The notes beneath the pieces are model-generated. The model saw only the letters and a list, made by a program, of their open reading frames with translations. It did no database searches and was not told the origin of the DNA. Source: Gracilimonas tropica DSM 19535 (GTDB taxonomy: Bacteria > Bacteroidota > Rhodothermia > Balneolales > Balneolaceae). From it: a stretch of DNA of 64,000 nt. Position 1 is the first letter of the stretch, and every line of letters begins with the position of its first letter. The position numbers and the translations under genes are program-made. The stretch spans positions 1 to 64,000 of the forward strand of contig NZ_AQXG01000005.1 in assembly GCF_000375425.1 (NCBI RefSeq), given 5' to 3'. Shown one piece after another: positions 31,590-39,976 of this stretch.

Positions 31590-32813
31590 ATGAAAACACT
31601 GAAGAACACCTTATTAATTGGGTTGGTTATGCTTTTGCTATCTCCCCTTTCCCAAGCCCAGGATTTTGATACGGACCGCATGAACCGAGATATCAAGATC
31701 ATGGAACGGGTTTTAGATGATATCTTTAAGACAAATGCACCCTCCAAGATCCGGGAACGATCTTTTCAGGTATTTGCACCAGGTACCTCATCCTCCAGAA
31801 CAACAGGCACGTACATTCCCGGGTATGGCGTGATCTTTAAGATTCCCGCTATCACAAGTTCAGCCTTCACTACTATCCGGATAAATAATATTGAGGATGA
31901 TACTGAACTCACCTTTTACTACGATGATGAAGAAGGCGAGGCCAAAGAAGTCACGGAAGAAACGATCACAAACCGCATAATTGAGTTTTTGCAGGACTAT
32001 GCTGTTAATATTGGTCAGCTTAAACCAAGTGAAAATATTAAGGTTGTCTATGGCATGAAAGGTAACTCCAACCAGGCGCAAGCTTTTATTATCTCCCAGC
32101 TAAGAGATGATGAGAAAGAACGCGTTGAAAAGAAGCCAATCCCAAGAGTATCTGTAATTACCAAAAAGAAAGACCTGGATGATTATCGACTTCAAAAAAT
32201 TTCTTCCGGGCAGTTCAGTAACCGTCTTACTATCCAAGAACCGGAATCACCGGAAATTTTAGACTTGAAAGTGATGTCTAACATCTTTCAAACGGCATTT
32301 GAAAGTGAACATAAACTTGCACTCATAAACAAAGATCCTTCAGAAGCGTTTCGGTTGATGGGCGATGTTGCTTACGAAAAACTGGAAGGTTTTGGCGTCA
32401 TATTCTCCTTTAATGCCCGCTACGCTGATAATTCAAGAGCCACCTATTTTGAACTGCGAGAAATAGGATTTCCAGAACCTGGTGATTCCGTTCAAGAGCT
32501 GCGTGTAATGAGTGATTCTGCCAGAAAACAAGCCATCATTGATAGAACCAAAAAGGTTGAAGATCGAGCTACAGGTGCTTACAACGAATTTAAAGACCAA
32601 CTTCGTCAATACCTGGTTGACTATGGTCGTACACTGAGATCTGTTGAATCCGATAAAGCCATTCTGGTTTCTGTGGATATTACATCTTTAAGTGTACAGT
32701 CTTTGCCTGATCGTTTAGACCTGAAAATTAGTAAGTCTACCCTTGAAGATTTTGATGCCGGAAAAATTTCACGGGAGGAAGCCATAAATGCTGTAACCCT
32801 CACCGAATACTAA
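31590..32813 (+). CDS. Exported protein of unknown function in the ECF sigma operon
   Basis: A 407-residue protein with a signal peptide (MKTLKNTLLIGLVMLL, cleaved near SQAQ). No family recognised. The mature part alternates beta-like stretches (GTYIPGYGVIFKIP, AFTTIRINNI) with charged helices. It starts 15 bp after the anti-sigma gene, so it belongs to the same operon and is a candidate sensor, effector or target of the envelope response run by the sigma factor. A terminator at 32839-32897 follows. ATG at 31590. Confidence 0.65.
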   Translation: MKTLKNTLLIGLVMLLLSPLSQAQDFDTDRMNRDIKIMERVLDDIFKTNAPSKIRERSFQVFAPGTSSSRTTGTYIPGYGVIFKIPAITSSAFTTIRINNIEDDTELTFYYDDEEGEAKEVTEETITNRIIEFLQDYAVNIGQLKPSENIKVVYGMKGNSNQAQAFIISQLRDDEKERVEKKPIPRVSVITKKKDLDDYRLQKISSGQFSNRLTIQEPESPEILDLKVMSNIFQTAFESEHKLALINKDPSEAFRLMGDVAYEKLEGFGVIFSFNARYADNSRATYFELREIGFPEPGDSVQELRVMSDSARKQAIIDRTKKVEDRATGAYNEFKDQLRQYLVDYGRTLRSVESDKAILVSVDITSLSVQSLPDRLDLKISKSTLEDFDAGKISREEAINAVTLTEY

Positions 32814-32838
32814 AGTGTAACTAATATCCTATCCAATT

Positions 32839-32897
32839 AGCCGCTTCGGACATGGGTTGAAACTTCATCGATCCAACCTCCGGGGCGGCTTTTTTTG
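32839..32897 (+). terminator. Terminator of the ECF sigma operon
   Basis: AGCCGCTTCGGA pairs with TCCGGGGCGGCT (two G-T wobbles), with an inner GGGTTG/CAACC pairing, followed by seven T. It starts 26 bp after the stop. Confidence 0.85.
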
Positions 32898-32902
32898 TTT
32901 TG

Positions 32903-32988
32903 GGGTGATGGTTTTTGGGTGTTACGATGTTATGAGATGCTCAGGCAAAACCATAACACCGTAACACCATCGCACTGTAACACTATAG
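32903..32988. repeat. 8-bp-period palindrome (GTGTTACG type), 3' side of aat
   Basis: GTGTTACGATGTTATG (32919-32934) pairs with CATAACACCGTAACAC (32952-32967) with one mismatch. Each arm is made of 8-bp units of the form GTGTTANN or GTGCGANN. The right arm runs into the aat stop codon (32983-32985), which it supplies. The loop (AGATGCTCAGGCAAAA) resembles the loop of the copy at 33575-33660. Confidence 0.8.
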
Positions 32989-33567
32989 AATAAACTCACA
33001 GTCCTTCTTTAAAGCCTCATCCAGTATTTGGTCGTATTCTTCAGCTTCAATTTCAATGCAACCAAACTGAGCCAGGTGTTCGGTGTAGAATTGGGTATCC
33101 CAGAGCAGAAAGCTATTCTTTTGCAGGATCTCGTGGCAATAATACAGCGCTACTTTATCCGCCCACTTTTCTTTTTTAAACATGCTTTCTCCGAAAAAGG
33201 CGGCTTTTAATTTCACCCCGTACAAACCACCAACCAGTTTTCCTTCCCTATAGCATTCCACACTGCACGCATTTCCATGCTGATGGAGAACATCGTAAGA
33301 GTTGATGATAAGATCATTGATCCAGGTCGAATCCCGGTTCGCACATTGCTTGACGACTTCCCGAAAGTTGGAGTTCACTTTTACCTCAAACCGCTTTTGA
33401 CGAATAATTCTAGCCAGATTTTCCGACGTATGAAATTTTCCGATGGGAATGATGCCTCGTTTCCGGGCGGTGTACCAGTTTACATCCTCAGCATTTTTGT
33501 GCTCGGCCATCGGAAAAATTCCCTGGGCGTAAGCTTCGAGTAAATTTTCTGGCGGAAGAATACGCAT
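32983..33567 (-). CDS. aat: Leucyl/phenylalanyl-tRNA-protein transferase
   Basis: A 194-residue enzyme that adds Leu or Phe from aminoacyl-tRNA to proteins with N-terminal Arg or Lys, marking them for ClpAP degradation. The start PPENLLEAYAQGIFPMAE, VNWYTARKRGIIPIGKFH, NACSVECYREGKLVGGLYGV and FFGESMF are family motifs. It is slightly shorter than the 230-residue E. coli enzyme, as usual for Bacteroidota. The gene is bracketed on both sides by copies of the same 8-bp-period palindrome, and its TAG stop lies in one of them. ATG at 33567. Confidence 0.93.
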   Translation of the reverse strand: MRILPPENLLEAYAQGIFPMAEHKNAEDVNWYTARKRGIIPIGKFHTSENLARIIRQKRFEVKVNSNFREVVKQCANRDSTWINDLIINSYDVLHQHGNACSVECYREGKLVGGLYGVKLKAAFFGESMFKKEKWADKVALYYCHEILQKNSFLLWDTQFYTEHLAQFGCIEIEAEEYDQILDEALKKDCEFIL

Positions 33568-33574
33568 AGCTAAA

Positions 33575-33660
33575 GTTAGTGCGATGGTGCTTTAGTGTTG
33601 CGGTGTTATGGTATGCTTTGGCAACAACCATAACACCGTAACACATTCGCTCTGTAACAC
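33575..33660. repeat. 8-bp-period palindrome (GTGTTACG type), 5' side of aat
   Basis: GTGTTGCGGTGTTATGGT (33595-33612) pairs with ACCATAACACCGTAACAC (33627-33644), one mismatch, loop ATGCTTTGGCAACA. The outer parts of both arms continue the 8-bp period (GTGCGATG, GTGTTACA). It begins 8 bp before the aat start and ends 3 bp from the stop of the protease gene at 33664. Confidence 0.82.
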
Positions 33661-33663
33661 TTT

Positions 33664-36075
33664 TTAAAATTCACAATAAAACATCCCGCCGCTTCCAATT
33701 GGAGATCCCGGAGGGGGCGCCGGAGCGTCTTCAGTTTCAAAATCTTCAGGATCAGTCAAAAACTTCCCGATCGTGTAAACTGCATAGCGACTATCCGCAT
33801 CATCTTTACCAGATAGTTTCGATTGCAGGTCCGTCAGTTTTTTATGGGTGATGGCTTTGGTCAACGGGTTTGCATCTCGGTCAGCGGCCAGCTCGATCAT
33901 GTTTTTCAGAACTACATGATTGACCACACGCTGAACCGATCCTAAATAACCATTCGGTACTTTCTTATCCCAACTGGCTTTGATGAGTTCATTCAACACA
34001 TTTTCCAAACTCAGGTTATTATCACGAGCGCCATATTCTACCAGACGATTGGCGCGTTCTGCATTAAGAATTAAACTTACGGGAATATCGGCCGCCGTTT
34101 CTGCGATACCTAATGCATCCAAAGCCGGACCGGTATTCCCATTAAACAACTCTCGCGAATAGCCTAATGCTGAGGGGCGCGGCGGAATCAAGTCCAACAG
34201 GTTTTCTGGAACTGCAAGTACTTCCGGATCGATCGCCTTCAACATTTCACTCAACGCTTTCTGTTGGGTTGATTTCGCTACGACCTTCGGCGCAGGTAAG
34301 TTATCGCCCTTCAAATTATAACTGTAATCCAGTCCACCAATGAGCTTCACAGTTCCTTCTAATTGATAGCGGTGGAAAAAATACATGGGCACCAGCACAT
34401 CTTCCAACTCCGCCATAGCTTTACCGGATTTGAGATTCGCTTTTCCAAAATTCTCCAACGCTTTTTTTCTGATGTCCAAAATCGTCGATAATTGAGAGGC
34501 GGGGTCTGCTCCAAAATCCCAAAGGTGAGCATCAGGGTGGGCGCCGCTCTGGGGTCGAGCATCTGCATCGGAAATGTATTTTAGTCCGGATGCATATGCA
34601 GATTCTAAAATTTCATCGAGTGCTTCTTCTTCATTCGTTTCTTCAGGAAAGTCCTGATACCCATATGTCACGGCCACTTTATCCCATTCTCCAATGCCTA
34701 CATCGTATGGATTTGAAAGATCGATCTCGCCATCCACCAACTTTGGTTGCGGGTGTGGGTAATCCATTACCGAAGCATCACCAATCGTACTTGCCGCAAA
34801 GTTGTGGGCAATTCCTAACGTGTGCCCTACTTCGTGTGCCGAAAGCTGACGAATACGAGCCAGGGCCATCTCCTGCATAGTTATATTTTCTGCAGATTCA
34901 TCTCCGTAAGGAGCCAACAATCCAACTGCGATCAGATAATCTTGTCGAACGCGGAGTGAACCGAGAGACACATGTCCTTTAATAATCTCCCCGGTGCGTG
35001 GATCAGTAACCGAAGAACCATACGACCATCCCCGTGTTGAGCGATGCACCCATTGAATCACATTATATCTGACATCCAGCGGATGCGCATTTTCGGGGAG
35101 TACCTTCACGATAAACGCATTTTTAAAGCCGGCTGCTTCAAACGCTTGATTCCACCAGCGAGCGCCATCCAGCAAGGCACTTCTCACCGGCTCCGGGGTT
35201 CCATTATCCAAGTAATACACGATCGGTTCTACCGGCTCGCTCATTTCCGCTTCGGGATTCTTCTTTTCCAGACGATGACGTGCAATAAACCGCTTGGTCA
35301 GGTCTTCACTAATCGGCGTTCCATAATCCTGATATGAGATACCAAAATACCCGGCTCTTGGATCCATTTTTCGGGGCTCGAAGTTATCATCGGGAAGCTC
35401 AACAAACGAATGGTGCTGCCGAACGGTAAGTGCCTCGGGAGTCGGGACTACGGAACGCACATATCCGCCCGGATTGCTTCCTGCAAAGGTTAATGTGGCT
35501 TCAAATTCTGTGTTTTTGGGGAAGTTGATCGTTCCCTCTTTATACAAAGCAGAGCGACTTTTATCTAAACTATAGGAGCCCTGATTAGATCGCTGTAAGG
35601 TATTAGAAACACCATGTGCGTCCCGAAGCAGAAAGTCTGTTAGGTCGATCAATACTTTACCATCTTCTTCGGCGGCCACTTCAAAACCGGCAATCACGGA
35701 AGAAGCAAAAGCTTCCCGGACTGATTTCTTTTCCAATTCATTATCGGTTTCTGCGCGATAGCTGTAATTGGGTTGAACCATTAGAATTTTAGGTCCGCGC
35801 CGTTCAAAATACACCACACGGGTGTCGCCCAATTGACCTCGATCCAGCCCGATATCATTGGAACCCACCCCGGCCGTCAGTGAATTCACATACAAAAATT
35901 CGGTATCAAGCTTGTCGACTTCCAGCCATAGCTGATCTTTGGAGGCATCATAGTAATAATCGAAATAACCTTCGGTTTTGGTGAGCCCGTCTGTTTTTTC
36001 GGAGATGGATGGGAGTTGGGCTGCGGCTTGCATCGAAACAAAAGCCATCAGCAGAAATAGTATCGCTCTTTTCAT
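33664..36075 (-). CDS. DUF5117-type zinc-dependent metalloprotease, exported
   Basis: An 803-residue protein with a signal peptide (MKRAILFLLMAFVSMQAAAQ). Residues 60-250 match the DUF5118/DUF5117 region, and the metzincin motif HEVGHTLGIAHN lies at 414-425 (His414, Glu415, His418, His424), followed by the Met-turn candidate SVMDYP near 435. The rest is the C-terminal DUF5117-associated region. These large proteases are common in Bacteroidota and are presumed periplasmic or surface enzymes with unknown substrates. The open frame extends 30 codons upstream to 36165, but the signal peptide sets the start at ATG 36075. Confidence 0.88.
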   Translation of the reverse strand: MKRAILFLLMAFVSMQAAAQLPSISEKTDGLTKTEGYFDYYYDASKDQLWLEVDKLDTEFLYVNSLTAGVGSNDIGLDRGQLGDTRVVYFERRGPKILMVQPNYSYRAETDNELEKKSVREAFASSVIAGFEVAAEEDGKVLIDLTDFLLRDAHGVSNTLQRSNQGSYSLDKSRSALYKEGTINFPKNTEFEATLTFAGSNPGGYVRSVVPTPEALTVRQHHSFVELPDDNFEPRKMDPRAGYFGISYQDYGTPISEDLTKRFIARHRLEKKNPEAEMSEPVEPIVYYLDNGTPEPVRSALLDGARWWNQAFEAAGFKNAFIVKVLPENAHPLDVRYNVIQWVHRSTRGWSYGSSVTDPRTGEIIKGHVSLGSLRVRQDYLIAVGLLAPYGDESAENITMQEMALARIRQLSAHEVGHTLGIAHNFAASTIGDASVMDYPHPQPKLVDGEIDLSNPYDVGIGEWDKVAVTYGYQDFPEETNEEEALDEILESAYASGLKYISDADARPQSGAHPDAHLWDFGADPASQLSTILDIRKKALENFGKANLKSGKAMAELEDVLVPMYFFHRYQLEGTVKLIGGLDYSYNLKGDNLPAPKVVAKSTQQKALSEMLKAIDPEVLAVPENLLDLIPPRPSALGYSRELFNGNTGPALDALGIAETAADIPVSLILNAERANRLVEYGARDNNLSLENVLNELIKASWDKKVPNGYLGSVQRVVNHVVLKNMIELAADRDANPLTKAITHKKLTDLQSKLSGKDDADSRYAVYTIGKFLTDPEDFETEDAPAPPPGSPIGSGGMFYCEF

Positions 36076-36167
36076 AATGTAGAAGTTGCCCCGAATACTC
36101 GGGATGAATGTTGGATTAAGAATGCGGTTCCTAATATGCGAAAGTAGAAGCGATAAGAAAAGCAAGA

Positions 36168-36237
36168 ACCACAGAGAACACGGAGATTGGAAAGCGTAGT
36201 TTGTAAAAATTATTATCTCTCCGCGCCACTCTGAGAG
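36168..36237. repeat. Short-period palindrome, CACAGAG/CGCGGAG type
   Basis: CACAGAGAACACGGAGA (from 36170) is partly complementary to TCTCCGCGCCACTCTG (from 36218). It ends about 10 bp from the AGCS stop (36247). Wording like this is widespread in intergenic DNA of many bacteria. Confidence 0.5.
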
Positions 36238-36246
36238 CCCGGTATT

Positions 36247-37593
36247 TTAATGCTTGTATTCTTTGAATTCTCCGGCTTTTAATCTCTTGAAGTAATCCTT
36301 GGAGGCAGCCCGCACTTTTGGTGAAAGCAAGAGTGCTGAAATCATGGTTGGTACGGCCATTAGTGCAAACATGCCATCAATGAGGTTGATCACAGCATCC
36401 AGTGAAGCTACGGCTCCAAATATAATGGAGAATACATAAAAGTAATTGTAGAGGTGTTGCTTATCTGCTCCGATTAAAAAACCCAGACACTTTGATCCAT
36501 AATAAGAATAGGAAAGCATGGAGCTTACACTAAAAGTAAATACTGAGATCATCAACAAATAGGTTCCGAAAGTAGGCAGAGCTTCATTGAAGGCATTCAA
36601 GGTGAGCGTAACTCCGTTGGCTTCAGTGGTTTGCCATACGCCGGTTACCAAAATTGCGAGGGCGGTCATCGTACATACAATGAGTGTATCAATGGCAGGT
36701 TCCATCATAGCCACCAATCCTTCTCGTACGGGTTCTTTGGTTTTAGAGGCTCCGTGCGCCAGCGACTCGGTTCCAATACCTGCCTCATTCGAAAAGGCTG
36801 CACGTTGCACCCCTATAATGATCAGCTGTCCAACAGCCCCACCCATTACGGCTTTTCCTGTAAAGGCGTCACTAACGATCAATCCTAAATAATACGGCAC
36901 ATCAGTGATATGCACAGCCAAAATAAATAGCACTGAGACGAAATAGATCACAACCATGGCGGGCACCAGCTTCGAGGCTACTTTCCCGATCTTAGTGATA
37001 CCTCCAAAGATTACCAGCGATACCAATCCTACCAACACAATTCCGGTGATCAGGTTTCCGGTAAAAGCAGCATCCGCCTCCACCCATCCGTTTGGGATGT
37101 ATATAAAATCTCTTAAAATCTGAACGAGCTGATTGGTTTGAAATATGGGTAACGGTCCAAATAAACCGGCCATAGCAAACAAATAGGCCAAAGGTATCCA
37201 TTTGCTGCTGAGTCCTTCGCGAATCACATACATCGGTCCGCCCTGAATCTTGCCTTCGGTGTCTTCACCGCGATACATAATAGACAAGGTACAGGTAAAG
37301 AATTTGGTTGCCATTCCTACAATGGCACTCATCCACATCCAGAACAAAGCGCCGGGACCTCCCATAAAAATTGCCACAGCAACCCCACTGATATTTCCCA
37401 TTCCTACCGTTGAAGCGAGCGCAGTAGAAAGTGCCTCAAAGTGATTGATGTCGCCGGGGTCATCCGGATTGTCATACTTTCCCCGTACCAGGTCAATGGC
37501 GTGAAAGAAAAATTTAAAAGGAGTGAAACCGGAGTAGATCAGAAACCAAAGTCCGCCCCCCACCAACAAAATGACGAGTGGGTATCCCCACAT
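36247..37593 (-). CDS. AGCS-family sodium:alanine/glycine symporter
   Basis: A 448-residue integral membrane protein: ALASTVGMGNISGVAVAIFMGGPGALFWMW and AAFSNEAGIGTESLAH (quoted in part: GMGNISGVAVAIFMGGPGA) are the defining motifs of the amino acid carrier family. It imports alanine or glycine with sodium. The first ATG is at 37593 (MWGYPLVILLVGGG), but the frame continues upstream for about 20 codons reading LALLEEFLAAFSSF, which matches the usual N-terminal helix of the family and lacks ATG, GTG or TTG. Either initiation uses an unusual codon (for example CTG at 37635) or the N-terminus is slightly truncated. Confidence 0.88.
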   Translation of the reverse strand: MWGYPLVILLVGGGLWFLIYSGFTPFKFFFHAIDLVRGKYDNPDDPGDINHFEALSTALASTVGMGNISGVAVAIFMGGPGALFWMWMSAIVGMATKFFTCTLSIMYRGEDTEGKIQGGPMYVIREGLSSKWIPLAYLFAMAGLFGPLPIFQTNQLVQILRDFIYIPNGWVEADAAFTGNLITGIVLVGLVSLVIFGGITKIGKVASKLVPAMVVIYFVSVLFILAVHITDVPYYLGLIVSDAFTGKAVMGGAVGQLIIIGVQRAAFSNEAGIGTESLAHGASKTKEPVREGLVAMMEPAIDTLIVCTMTALAILVTGVWQTTEANGVTLTLNAFNEALPTFGTYLLMISVFTFSVSSMLSYSYYGSKCLGFLIGADKQHLYNYFYVFSIIFGAVASLDAVINLIDGMFALMAVPTMISALLLSPKVRAASKDYFKRLKAGEFKEYKH

Positions 37594-37684
37594 AAATGAG
37601 GAAAAAGCTGCAAGAAATTCTTCGAGTAGTGCCAGGGTATTGTCCGTTAATTGCGATTAAGCGTTGAAACTAACCAACGGAAGC

Positions 37685-38131
37685 CTAATTTTCTAATGTG
37701 CGAAGAAAAAAGATGAAATCAGTTACCGGAGGGGTTACACCAGATTGCCTTAACAAACTGGCAATCTGAGCCCGGTGATGCTGCCCGTGAATGACCACAT
37801 GCATCAAAATTTCCTGCACAGAATTTTGGAATGAATCCCCTTTTGAGTTTTGATATTGAATGACTTCATCCTTTTTGGAGATTAACTGCCAGAGCAATTC
37901 CAGATTTTCATTCAGCAGCTTTTCCATTTCTTTTACGGAAAGATCCGGCCAAATTTCGGGCGGGGTTGGTTGTTCCTGGATTCGGTTCACCCAAACACGC
38001 TGAGCTGTCAACAAATGGCTGAATAATCGCTCTGTTTCTTTTTGTTCTTCTGAAGAAGGCAGCTTTTTCAGCGCTTCAAAAATTCGGTCATTTGCCCACT
38101 TATCGTATTCAAAAAGCTGTTTAAAATCCAT
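37685..38131 (-). CDS. DinB-family four-helix bundle protein
   Basis: A 148-residue DinB/YfiT-like protein. YDKWANDRIFEAL in helix 1 and HVVIHGQHHRAQIASLLRQ (quoted in part) in helix 3 carry the three metal-binding His residues (LLTAQRVW lacks the first His, which is Leu-Ser-His in FSHLL). Many members are metal-dependent thiol transferases (bacillithiol or mycothiol S-transferases), but the substrate here is unknown. The start ATG at 38131 overlaps by one base the stop of the MarC gene, so the two are coupled. Confidence 0.8.
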   Translation of the reverse strand: MDFKQLFEYDKWANDRIFEALKKLPSSEEQKETERLFSHLLTAQRVWVNRIQEQPTPPEIWPDLSVKEMEKLLNENLELLWQLISKKDEVIQYQNSKGDSFQNSVQEILMHVVIHGQHHRAQIASLLRQSGVTPPVTDFIFFLRTLEN

Positions 38132-38805
38132 TATCCAATGCCGTAAAACTTAGAAATGCCATTGATCACAAACTGTACTCCAATAGCCAACACAATAAAT
38201 CCCATCATTCGGGTGATCACAGACATCCCGGAACTCCCAATATATTTCACCAACTTGGGAGATACACGTAAAATCAGGTAAGCTAAAAATGCGGTGGCAA
38301 GAACTGCTGCGCCATTAACTATATAATCTGTAACGCCTTGCGCCTCAGATCCAAAACCAATCACCACCGCAATACTTCCCGGTCCTGAAAGCAGGGGCAT
38401 GGCTAACGGACTGAAGGATACATCCTCTTTTTCTTTTGCGGCTTCCTGATCTTTTTTGGTAAGCTTTTTTCCACCGTTTTGGGGACTTAACATAGAGAAA
38501 CCCGAGCGCACGATCACCAATCCCCCTGCAATTTGTATTCCCGGAAGGCTGATTCCAAAAAAGCTGAGGATGTACGTTCCAATGAGCAAAAAGATGATCA
38601 ACACAAAGAACATGTAGGTACTCGCCTTTCTGGCCGTGCGAATTTTCTCGCTGTCAGTGTGATCTTCCATCAACGAAAGATAGATCGGCATGGCTGCAAA
38701 TGGATTCACCACCGAAAACAAAGATGAAAAGCTGGCGGCGAAAAGCCCAAGAGCACTCATAAATAAAGTTGAAAAGGGAATGATGTCGTTAAAAAATTCT
38801 TCCAT
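38131..38805 (-). CDS. MarC-family (UPF0056) membrane protein
   Basis: A 224-residue protein with six membrane helices. FSVVNPFAAMPIYLSLM in helix 1 and LAMPLLSGPGSIAVVI in helix 4 are the MarC motifs. Despite its name the family has not been shown to mediate multidrug resistance. A charged insertion (KKLTKKDQEAAKEKED) lies between helices 3 and 4. It is followed directly by the DinB gene (one-base overlap) and is divergent from the GAF gene with 114 bp between starts. Confidence 0.85.
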   Translation of the reverse strand: MEEFFNDIIPFSTLFMSALGLFAASFSSLFSVVNPFAAMPIYLSLMEDHTDSEKIRTARKASTYMFFVLIIFLLIGTYILSFFGISLPGIQIAGGLVIVRSGFSMLSPQNGGKKLTKKDQEAAKEKEDVSFSPLAMPLLSGPGSIAVVIGFGSEAQGVTDYIVNGAAVLATAFLAYLILRVSPKLVKYIGSSGMSVITRMMGFIVLAIGVQFVINGISKFYGIG

Positions 38806-38919
38806 AGCGCTTCAAAGATACACAGCTTTAGGGGAATTTTAATAAGATGTTTTTACTTAAAACAAAGCGTAACTTTAAGACACATTATTTTCAGATTACA
38901 CGCACTAAATTCTATTGAT

Positions 38920-39390
38920 ATGAGCTCTGTTGGAACAATTGCAGATCAAATTATTTCAGAAACCAAAACCATTCTTAAAAAGGATATTACCCGCGATGAA
39001 AAACTGTTTTCTATCTGCGAGCTTTTGGCTGATGAAGTGGATACGTTCGATTGGGTAGGATTTTATTTCACAGATCCTGATGGAAAAAAGGAACTTGTAC
39101 TCGGACCTTTTGTGGGTGAACCGACAGATCATACACGTATTCCGTTTGGGCGGGGCATTTGCGGACAAGTTGCCGTGAGCCACAAAACTTTCGTTTCGCA
39201 GAATGTGCATGAAGAGGATAATTACATCGCTTGCAGCATGGATGTGCAATCTGAGATCGTGGTTCCTATCATGAAAAATGGCGAGTTTGTGGCCCAGATC
39301 GATATCGACTCCAACACCAGGGATTCTATCACAGGGGAGCAGCGAAAACTACTTGAAGAAATCGCCCTATTGCTTGAGTCAGAGTTCTAA
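38920..39390 (+). CDS. GAF-domain protein, free methionine-R-sulfoxide reductase (fRMsr)-like
   Basis: A 156-residue single GAF-domain protein. FGRGICGQVA, IACSMDVQSEIVVPI and AQIDIDS are the fRMsr motifs; the Cys in GRGICG and in NYIACS correspond to two of the active-site cysteines of E. coli MsrC/YebR. Such enzymes reduce free methionine-(R)-sulfoxide. I cannot see which Cys serves as the third residue, so the activity is likely but not certain. ATG at 38920. It is convergent with the lipoprotein gene at 39411, 20 bp away. Confidence 0.8.
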   Translation: MSSVGTIADQIISETKTILKKDITRDEKLFSICELLADEVDTFDWVGFYFTDPDGKKELVLGPFVGEPTDHTRIPFGRGICGQVAVSHKTFVSQNVHEEDNYIACSMDVQSEIVVPIMKNGEFVAQIDIDSNTRDSITGEQRKLLEEIALLLESEF

Positions 39391-39410
39391 GATTTTGCCT
39401 GTTGCTGTTA

Positions 39411-39851
39411 TTAGCTTGGCAGTAGAGCAAAAGGTTCCTGACGCTCGCCAGGAATCTCATCTAAGGTAAAGATCGCAATACCTTTCATTCTAAATTTTTG
39501 AACCGATCCTTCTTTCAGTCCGGAGTCTTCCATCACTAAAATTCCATTTCCGCCCAAGACCAGCGCTTCAGCCTTGAGTTTTGAAATTAAAGCTTCTTTA
39601 TCAGCTTGATCTCCCGTTGCTTCAACTTCAACAGATACGGTTGCAAGTTCAAGATACTCTCCTTTAATATCATCGGTTTTATCATACACCGAGATATTTG
39701 ATCCATTTTCCGGCAATACGGTAAACACATCCGATTGAGCCAGGTCACGAACATAGGTAGTTGAGGAATGGTTTACGGTTTTCACACATGCCGATAATAA
39801 CATTCCGGTTCCAATAACAGTACTTATAAAAAGGGTTTTAAAGTGTTTCAT
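39411..39851 (-). CDS. Lipoprotein of unknown function
   Basis: A 146-residue protein with a clear lipobox (LLSACVK, Cys22). The C-terminal half contains EALVLGGNGILVMEDSG, which recalls the small beta-alpha domains of heavy-metal-binding or dodecin-like YbjQ proteins (Gly-Gly-Asn-Gly), but I do not assign a family. ATG at 39851. No operon partner; the neighbour at 39977 is on the same strand 125 bp upstream. Confidence 0.6.
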   Translation of the reverse strand: MKHFKTLFISTVIGTGMLLSACVKTVNHSSTTYVRDLAQSDVFTVLPENGSNISVYDKTDDIKGEYLELATVSVEVEATGDQADKEALISKLKAEALVLGGNGILVMEDSGLKEGSVQKFRMKGIAIFTLDEIPGERQEPFALLPS

Positions 39852-39976
39852 CTCTCTGCTCCCATTGGTTAATTAATTTGAGAACAGCTCTACGCTAAAT
39901 TATCAGATCAGTTGCGAGTAAAGACTCTTTTTTATGAAGCCGGTTCGTAAAATTTTGTTTACGATCACGAACTTTC

